NCBI RefSeq assembly: GCF_000719335.1
Contig: NZ_JOGB01000016.1
Coordinates: 1 to 64,000 of the forward strand
Length of the DNA: 64,000 nucleotides
From: Streptomyces sp. NRRL S-87
GTDB lineage: Bacteria; Actinomycetota; Actinomycetes; Streptomycetales; Streptomycetaceae
Reading direction: 5' to 3'
In this document: positions 59,788 through 64,000 of the stretch, piece after piece
Layout of the letters: every line of letters begins with the position of its first letter
How positions within the stretch are numbered: position 1 is the first letter of the stretch
Notes under the pieces: model-generated
Databases searched by the model: none
The model's input: the letters and a program-made list of their open reading frames with translations, nothing else
Told to the model about the DNA's origin: nothing
Made by a program: the position numbers and the translations under genes

Positions 59788-60605
59788 GACCGGACCAACT
59801 CCTTCTCCAACTGCTGGGCCCGCGCCACCTCGTCGTGCAGCAGCTCCCAGATCTCGCGGCGGTGGCGGCCGAACTCCGGGCTGGATCGCAGGTCGCCGGC
59901 CCCGTCGCGGTCCCCGAGGGAGACCGGCACCACCTGCTTGACCCGGCCGGGGCGGGAGGTGAGGACGGCCACCCGCTGCCCGAGGTAGACCGCCTCCTCG
60001 ATGCCGTGCGTGATGAACACGACCGTCTTGCCGGTGCGTCGCCAGATGCGCAGCAGTTCGTCCTGGAGCGCCTCCCGGGTCTGGGCGTCGAGGGCCGCGA
60101 AGGGCTCGTCCATGAGCAGGACGTCCGGGTCGTACGCGAGGCTGCGGGCGATCGCGACCCGCTGCCGCATGCCGCCGGAGAGCTCGTGCGGGTGCCGGTC
60201 CTCGAAGCCGGCGAGGCCGACCAGGTCCAGGAACTCCCGCGCGCGGGAGGCGCGTTCGCGGCGCGGTACTCCGGTGGCCTCCAGCCCGAACGCGACGTTG
60301 CCGAGGGCGGTGCGCCAGGGCAGCAGGGCGTACTGCTGGAAGACGATGCCCCGGTCGAGGCCGGGGCCGTCGACCGGTCGCCCGTCCAGCAGGACCTGGC
60401 CCGTGGTGGGGCTGGTGAGGCCGCCGAGCAGGTCGAGCAGGGTGGACTTGCCGCAGCCGCTGGGGCCGACGACGACGGTGAACTCGCCGGCGGCGATGTC
60501 GAGGTCGACCCGTTCGAGGGCGGTGAACGTGCCGCCGTCCTTGCGGGGGAAGGTCTTGCCGACCCCCTCGAAGGCGATCTTCGGATGGTCGGTGCGCGCC
60601 GCCAT
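59784..60605 (-). CDS. ABC importer ATP-binding protein, SsuB/TauB type
   Basis: A 273-residue ATPase: Walker A GPSGCGKST, Q-loop VFQQYALLPW, signature LSGGMRQR, Walker B VLLMDEPFAALD, H-loop ITHGIEEAV, where Gly replaces the usual Asp of THD. The start lies two bases from the binding-protein stop, so the transporter genes form one translationally linked block. Confidence 0.95.
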   Translation of the reverse strand: MAARTDHPKIAFEGVGKTFPRKDGGTFTALERVDLDIAAGEFTVVVGPSGCGKSTLLDLLGGLTSPTTGQVLLDGRPVDGPGLDRGIVFQQYALLPWRTALGNVAFGLEATGVPRRERASRAREFLDLVGLAGFEDRHPHELSGGMRQRVAIARSLAYDPDVLLMDEPFAALDAQTREALQDELLRIWRRTGKTVVFITHGIEEAVYLGQRVAVLTSRPGRVKQVVPVSLGDRDGAGDLRSSPEFGRHRREIWELLHDEVARAQQLEKELVRS

Positions 60606-60607
60606 GG

Positions 60608-61648
60608 TCAGTTCCCGCTTCCCTTGCCGTAGTCGTTGAACTCGTTGGTGAACAGGGCGTCCGGACTCTTGATGCGGCCCTTGGGGACGTCGCCGCGCTC
60701 GGCCAGCCAGTCCACCCACAGCTGGAAGGACTTGGGGTCGATCCGGCCGCCGGTCTCGGCGACCCCGTAGGAGCGCCAGTACTTCAGCGCGGCGGTGTCC
60801 TCCTGGCGGCCGCGCTTCCGGACGATCTCGGTGAAGCGGGCGACGACCTGCTCGCGCGGCGTGGTCCGGGACCACTCGATGGCCTTGGCCACGCCCGTGA
60901 CGAAGGTCCGGGCGGTGTCCGGGTTGGCCTTCAGGAAGCGCTCGGTCATGACGTACGTGCCCGCGCTGAACGCGCCGAGCAGCTGGAAGTCGGTGAACAG
61001 CGGGCGGATGCCGCCTGTGGTGAGCGCCTTGTCGCGCAGGATGCCGCCCAGGACGCCCACCTGGATCTGCTTCTGGCGCAGCGCCTGCTCGGTGCTGACG
61101 GGCGGCACGACCAGGGGTTCGACCCGGTCGATGTCGGCACGGCCGAGGCCGGCGCGGTCGAGGTAGATGTCCAGCATCGCCTCGGAGTGGGCGCCGAGGG
61201 TGTTCATGCCGACCTTCTTGCCGATGAGGTCGCGCGGGGTGCGGATGGGACTGTCCTGGCGGACGTAGAAGCCGCTGTACGCGTCCTTGTCGGACCCGTA
61301 GTAGCTGACGACGGCCTTGATCGGGGCGCCCTGGGAGGCCAGCTTGACCACCGCGCCGTTGAAGGCGCCCCCGAAGTCGGTCTGGCCGGTGGCGGCGGAC
61401 TGGATGTCCTGCGGGCCGCTGATGGTGTTGCCGACCCACTCCAGCTTCACGTCACCGAGGTAGCCGAGGTCCGCGGCGAGCTCGGGAAGGGTGACGGCGC
61501 CGGCGGAGCCCTGGTAGCGCAGGGTACGGGTCTGGCCGCCGGCGGGCCGGGCGCTCCCGGCCTCGGCGGTGCCGCAGGCGGTGGCGGCCGCCGAGAGGCC
61601 GAGGAGGGTGAGGAAGAGGCGTCTGTTCGGCGTCGGGGTGACGGGCAT
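60608..61648 (-). CDS. ABC importer substrate-binding lipoprotein, SsuA/NMT1-like
   Basis: A 346-residue lipoprotein with an RR-containing signal (PNRRLFLTLLG) and lipobox AATAC. The binding domain shows TLRYQGSAGAVTLPELAADLGYLGDVKLEWVG, SAATGQTDFGGAFNGAVVKLASQGAPIKAVVSYYG and DLIGKKVGMNTLGAHSEAM, typical of aliphatic-sulfonate/taurine receptors. Organosulfur ligand inferred from neighbours. It is first of the transporter genes and 89 bp after the FMN reductase gene. Confidence 0.93.
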   Translation of the reverse strand: MPVTPTPNRRLFLTLLGLSAAATACGTAEAGSARPAGGQTRTLRYQGSAGAVTLPELAADLGYLGDVKLEWVGNTISGPQDIQSAATGQTDFGGAFNGAVVKLASQGAPIKAVVSYYGSDKDAYSGFYVRQDSPIRTPRDLIGKKVGMNTLGAHSEAMLDIYLDRAGLGRADIDRVEPLVVPPVSTEQALRQKQIQVGVLGGILRDKALTTGGIRPLFTDFQLLGAFSAGTYVMTERFLKANPDTARTFVTGVAKAIEWSRTTPREQVVARFTEIVRKRGRQEDTAALKYWRSYGVAETGGRIDPKSFQLWVDWLAERGDVPKGRIKSPDALFTNEFNDYGKGSGN

Positions 61649-61737
61649 GGCTGGTGTCCTTCGGCTGGGCGGTCGGTGCGGTGCGGGGGGATTGCGGGCC
61701 GGGCGGCGGGTCGCCCGGTGGGGTGCCTGGCCCCGGG

Positions 61738-62295
61738 TCAGAGCGGCGCGGCGGCCGAGAGCAGCGGCCGGGCGGGCAGCGCGTCCACGAACTCGTCCAC
61801 GGCCTGGGCAAGCCCTTCGGCGGCACCGGGGTGCAGCCGGCCCCCGTGGGGCAGCCGCTCGACGTGGGAGTCGAGGAGGAAGCGCCCGGCGGTGACATGG
61901 GAGGCGCCGAGCGCGGTCAGCACGGGTCGCAGGGCGTAGTCGATGGCCAGGACGTGGGCCAGACTGCCCCCCGTGACCAGGGGCAGGACGGTCTTGCCGG
62001 CCAACCCGTCCTGCGGGAGCAGGTCGAGGAACACCTTGAGCAGACCGGAGTACGAGGCCTTGTAGACGGGGGTCGCCACGATGATCCCGTCGGCCTCGGC
62101 CACGGCGGAGACCGCTTCCCGGATGCCGTCGGCGTCGGCGCGCGCGGCCAGCAGGTCGGCGGCGGGCAGGTCCCGTACGGCGAGGTGGGAGGCGGCGAAC
62201 CCGCCGAGGTGGAGGCGGTCGACCACGAGGTCCGCGACGAGCGCGGTGCGGGAGGTGGTGGAGGGGCTGGCGGACAGGGCGAGGAGCTGGGGCAC
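61738..62295 (-). CDS. SsuE-like NAD(P)H-dependent FMN reductase
   Basis: A 185-residue flavodoxin-fold reductase. FMN-phosphate loop SASPSTTSRTALVAD at the N-terminus and VATPVYKASYSGLLKVFLDLLPQDGLAGKTVLPLVTGGS in the middle; the latter is the SsuE/MsuE signature around the tetramer-interface helix. It would provide FMNH2 to the monooxygenase in the same row. GTG start. Gap to the TauD-like gene 76 bp. Confidence 0.92.
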   Translation of the reverse strand: MPQLLALSASPSTTSRTALVADLVVDRLHLGGFAASHLAVRDLPAADLLAARADADGIREAVSAVAEADGIIVATPVYKASYSGLLKVFLDLLPQDGLAGKTVLPLVTGGSLAHVLAIDYALRPVLTALGASHVTAGRFLLDSHVERLPHGGRLHPGAAEGLAQAVDEFVDALPARPLLSAAAPL

Positions 62296-62371
62296 GGGTT
62301 CTCCCTTGGGGGGCGGGGCGCGGGCCCGGCCGGCGGCGGTACGGGCGTCCCGGCCGGGCCCGCGGAGGTGG

Positions 62372-63361
62372 TCAGGCGGCGGCCGGCGCCGAGGCGCCGG
62401 ACGGGAGGCCGAACGGCGGGTCGGGCACGGTGGCGGGCTCCAGCAGGCGGGACTGCGCGCCGTCCACCCCGACCGGTACGTCGCCGTCGACGGTCACCCG
62501 GCGCAGCTTGCGGTCGTGGGCGTCGGAGTCGTCGACGCCGTAGTGCTGGGTGGCGCGGTTGTCCCAGATGGCCACGTCACCCGGCTGCCACTGCCAGCGG
62601 ACCGTGTTCTCGGGCAGCTCGACGTGGGCCTGGAAGAGGTCGAGCAGGGCCCGGGAGTCGCGACCGGTGAGTCCCGCGATGCGCTGGACGAAGTTGCCGA
62701 GGAGCAGCGTCCGCTCCCCGGTCTCGGGGTGCACGCGGACGACCGGGTGCTCGGTGCGGTAGACGGTGGACGTGAAGACGTCGCGGTACTGGGCGAGGAG
62801 CTCGGGGGCCGCACCGGGCTTGAGGGCCGCGTAGTCGTACTCGTTGGTGTGGGCCGCGCGCAGGCCGTCGGCGAGGGTGCGCAGTGGCTCCGGGAGGTTC
62901 TCGTAGGCGGTGGCGGTGTTGGCCCACAGCGTGTCGCCGCCGTACGGGGGGATGGTCACGGCCCGCAGGATCGAGAAGGCGGGGTAGGCGGGGACGAAGG
63001 TGACGTCGGTGTGCCACTGGTTGGCGCGGGCGCCGTGGTCGGAGTCGATGCCGAGGGAGTAGCGGCCGTCGGCGGCGGGGACCGTGGGGTGCGCGACGGG
63101 GGTGCCGAGCAGCTGGGCGAATCCCTCGTGGGTCTCCTCGTCGAGGTGGTGCTGGCCCCGGAAGAAGACGACCTTGTGCTGCAGGAGTGCGGTGCGGACG
63201 GCGTCGACGGCCGCCGCGTCGAGGTCCGGGCCGAGCTTCACGTCGCCGATCACGGCGCCGATGCGGCCGCCGAGCTTCGTCACGGTCGGGGTGGGCGAGC
63301 CGGGGGTCGCGGCGGCGGGGGTGGCGGGTGCGGCGGCGGGGGTGGTGGGTGCGGAGGTCAT
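62372..63361 (-). CDS. TauD/TfdA-family 2-oxoglutarate dioxygenase
   Basis: A 329-residue Fe(II)/2-oxoglutarate dioxygenase. The iron triad is His-x-Asp in NQWHTDVTF and the distal His in TQHYGVDD; the 2-oxoglutarate Arg follows in [23 protein letters not shown] and GGDTLWAN are typical of TauD. The first ~25 residues are Ala/Pro/Thr low-complexity. It probably oxidises an alkyl sulfonate or alkyl sulfate to an aldehyde and sulfite or sulfate. Promoter-proximal gene of the six-gene row, divergent from a ROK regulator. Confidence 0.93.
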   Translation of the reverse strand: MTSAPTTPAAAPATPAAATPGSPTPTVTKLGGRIGAVIGDVKLGPDLDAAAVDAVRTALLQHKVVFFRGQHHLDEETHEGFAQLLGTPVAHPTVPAADGRYSLGIDSDHGARANQWHTDVTFVPAYPAFSILRAVTIPPYGGDTLWANTATAYENLPEPLRTLADGLRAAHTNEYDYAALKPGAAPELLAQYRDVFTSTVYRTEHPVVRVHPETGERTLLLGNFVQRIAGLTGRDSRALLDLFQAHVELPENTVRWQWQPGDVAIWDNRATQHYGVDDSDAHDRKLRRVTVDGDVPVGVDGAQSRLLEPATVPDPPFGLPSGASAPAAA

Positions 63362-63723
63362 GACGGACGCCCTTTCGGAATTCTTTTCGCAGCGGAAGGA
63401 ATGCGGGTGCGACGCGTCCCCCGCCCGGAGGACGGACGGGTGGGAGCGGGGGACTGGCGGGGAGGATGGCCGAAACGAGGTGGCCATGGCCGGGAGCGTG
63501 TCAGCGCCGAACAGGGCGGTCAAGGGAGGCCGGTTGACGCGCAACAATCGACGGATACCCTCGTGCCGGACCGCCCCGGGAGGCTCGCGCACCGGCCCTG
63601 ACCAGGGGCGTCCATGAGCGGTGGGCAAGCCCCCGGGCCGGTCCCGAGCCCGGTCCGGCAGCCTCCGGACGGCCCGGGAATTCACGCCGGCGCAACAACG
63701 CGCAACACAGCGGGAGGAAATCC
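63362..63723. other. divergent control region of the organosulfur cluster
   Basis: About 360 bp without a gene. The heptamer CGCAACA occurs three times (63540, 63691, 63701), the last two exactly 10 bp apart and close to the ROK gene start. TTGACG (63534-63539) and TACCCT (63556-63561), 16 bp apart, could be a rightward promoter. The first 50 bp beside the TauD-like gene are comparatively AT-rich (gaattcttttcg). Confidence 0.5.
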
Positions 63724-64000
63724 GTGACACTCGGCTCGCCCGGCACCCACGCGACCGCGGCCCCGGCCCACCCGGCCACGCCTGCGGCGCACCCGGCCGG
63801 GCCCCCTGCGACCGGCGACGGCAGACGGGAGGCGAACGCGGCCACCGTACTGCGCACCGTCCTCGCCGAGGGTCCGATCGCGCGCGGGGCGATCGCCCGC
63901 AGCTGCGGGCTGAGCCCCGCGGCCGTCTCGCGCCAGTGCACCGAGCTCCTCCGGCTCGGCCTGGTGCGGGAGTTGCCCGAGCTCGCCGCGCGCGCCGGAG
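63724..64000 (+). CDS. ROK-family transcriptional regulator, 5' part only
   Basis: The first 92 codons of a regulator cut by the window end. GTG 63724 follows GGAGGAAA. After an Ala/Pro/His-rich leader of about 37 residues comes the winged helix typical of ROK repressors, [45 protein letters not shown]. The sugar-kinase-like half would lie beyond 64000. It is divergent from the organosulfur row and is its likely regulator. A MarR-type protein cannot be excluded from the visible part. Confidence 0.75.
   Translation, partial: MTLGSPGTHATAAPAHPATPAAHPAGPPATGDGRREANAATVLRTVLAEGPIARGAIARSCGLSPAAVSRQCTELLRLGLVRELPELAARAG

Noticed and set aside
48202..63724. Whole right third considered as one genomic island
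   Set aside because: Composition and codon use match the rest, no integrase or tRNA border is present, and gene families are ordinary for the genus.

Overview
The window is a high-GC (over 70% G+C by eye) actinobacterial chromosome segment. Gene content, GTG starts, GGAGG-type ribosome sites and several families named from this genus (DUF6421, DUF6986, SCO0930-type lipoprotein, DUF5134) point to a Streptomyces or a very close relative. I count 58 intact or edge-truncated genes and one clear pseudogene. No rRNA, tRNA or CRISPR was seen.

Layout. 1-3.1 kb: small membrane protein and cupredoxin lipoprotein, divergent from an ECF sigma/zinc anti-sigma pair. 3.4-7.4 kb: DUF6986 aldolase-like enzyme, etfBA and a flavin reductase-like protein. 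7.6-14.5 kb: thioredoxin, acyltransferase, CGNR-like protein, MFS exporter, an HTH-sigma fusion with a Sel1-like partner, and a transglutaminase-like protein. 14.5-17.9 kb: a DUF6421-SDR-threonine aldolase operon with a promoter and an unusual hairpin. 18.6-26.5 kb: GDPD, GNAT, DUF5134/M56 pair, TetR, LVIVD protein, DUF305 lipoprotein and an FprA-type ferredoxin reductase.

26.5-28.7 kb is the clearest accessory patch. A lower-GC large serine integrase lies between two copies of TGCATCA. It is flanked by an N-terminally clipped ArsR gene and a doubly deleted, frameshifted old-yellow-enzyme (NamA-like) remnant. Nothing else lies between the repeats.

29-42.5 kb: subtilase without a signal peptide, WS/DGAT acyltransferase, BNR propeller, uracil-DNA glycosylase, lactonase, bacterial nitric oxide synthase, S9 peptidase and FUSC permease. 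42.9-45.2 kb: histidine kinase/response regulator with a perfect 16-bp palindrome upstream and a degenerate copy before the next gene (SHOCT protein). 45.3-48.2 kb: secreted protein, DUF6445, Lrp and HAD.

48.2-63.7 kb is rich in likely sulfur-scavenging genes. One locus has an XRE-cupin regulator divergent from an ABC importer followed by a cytosolic arylsulfotransferase. A second (57.5-63.4 kb) has a TauD-like dioxygenase, an SsuE-like FMN reductase, a complete ABC importer and an NtaA-family FMN monooxygenase, with a ROK regulator starting divergently at the window end. Between them sit a TDT-family transporter, a DUF1996 protein and a second ECF sigma/anti-sigma/lipoprotein unit. In that unit two promoters share the motif TGAACC-N16-CGTGT.

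Starts were chosen by ribosome-site spacing and family length. All functional calls rest on motifs read by eye; no database search was run.
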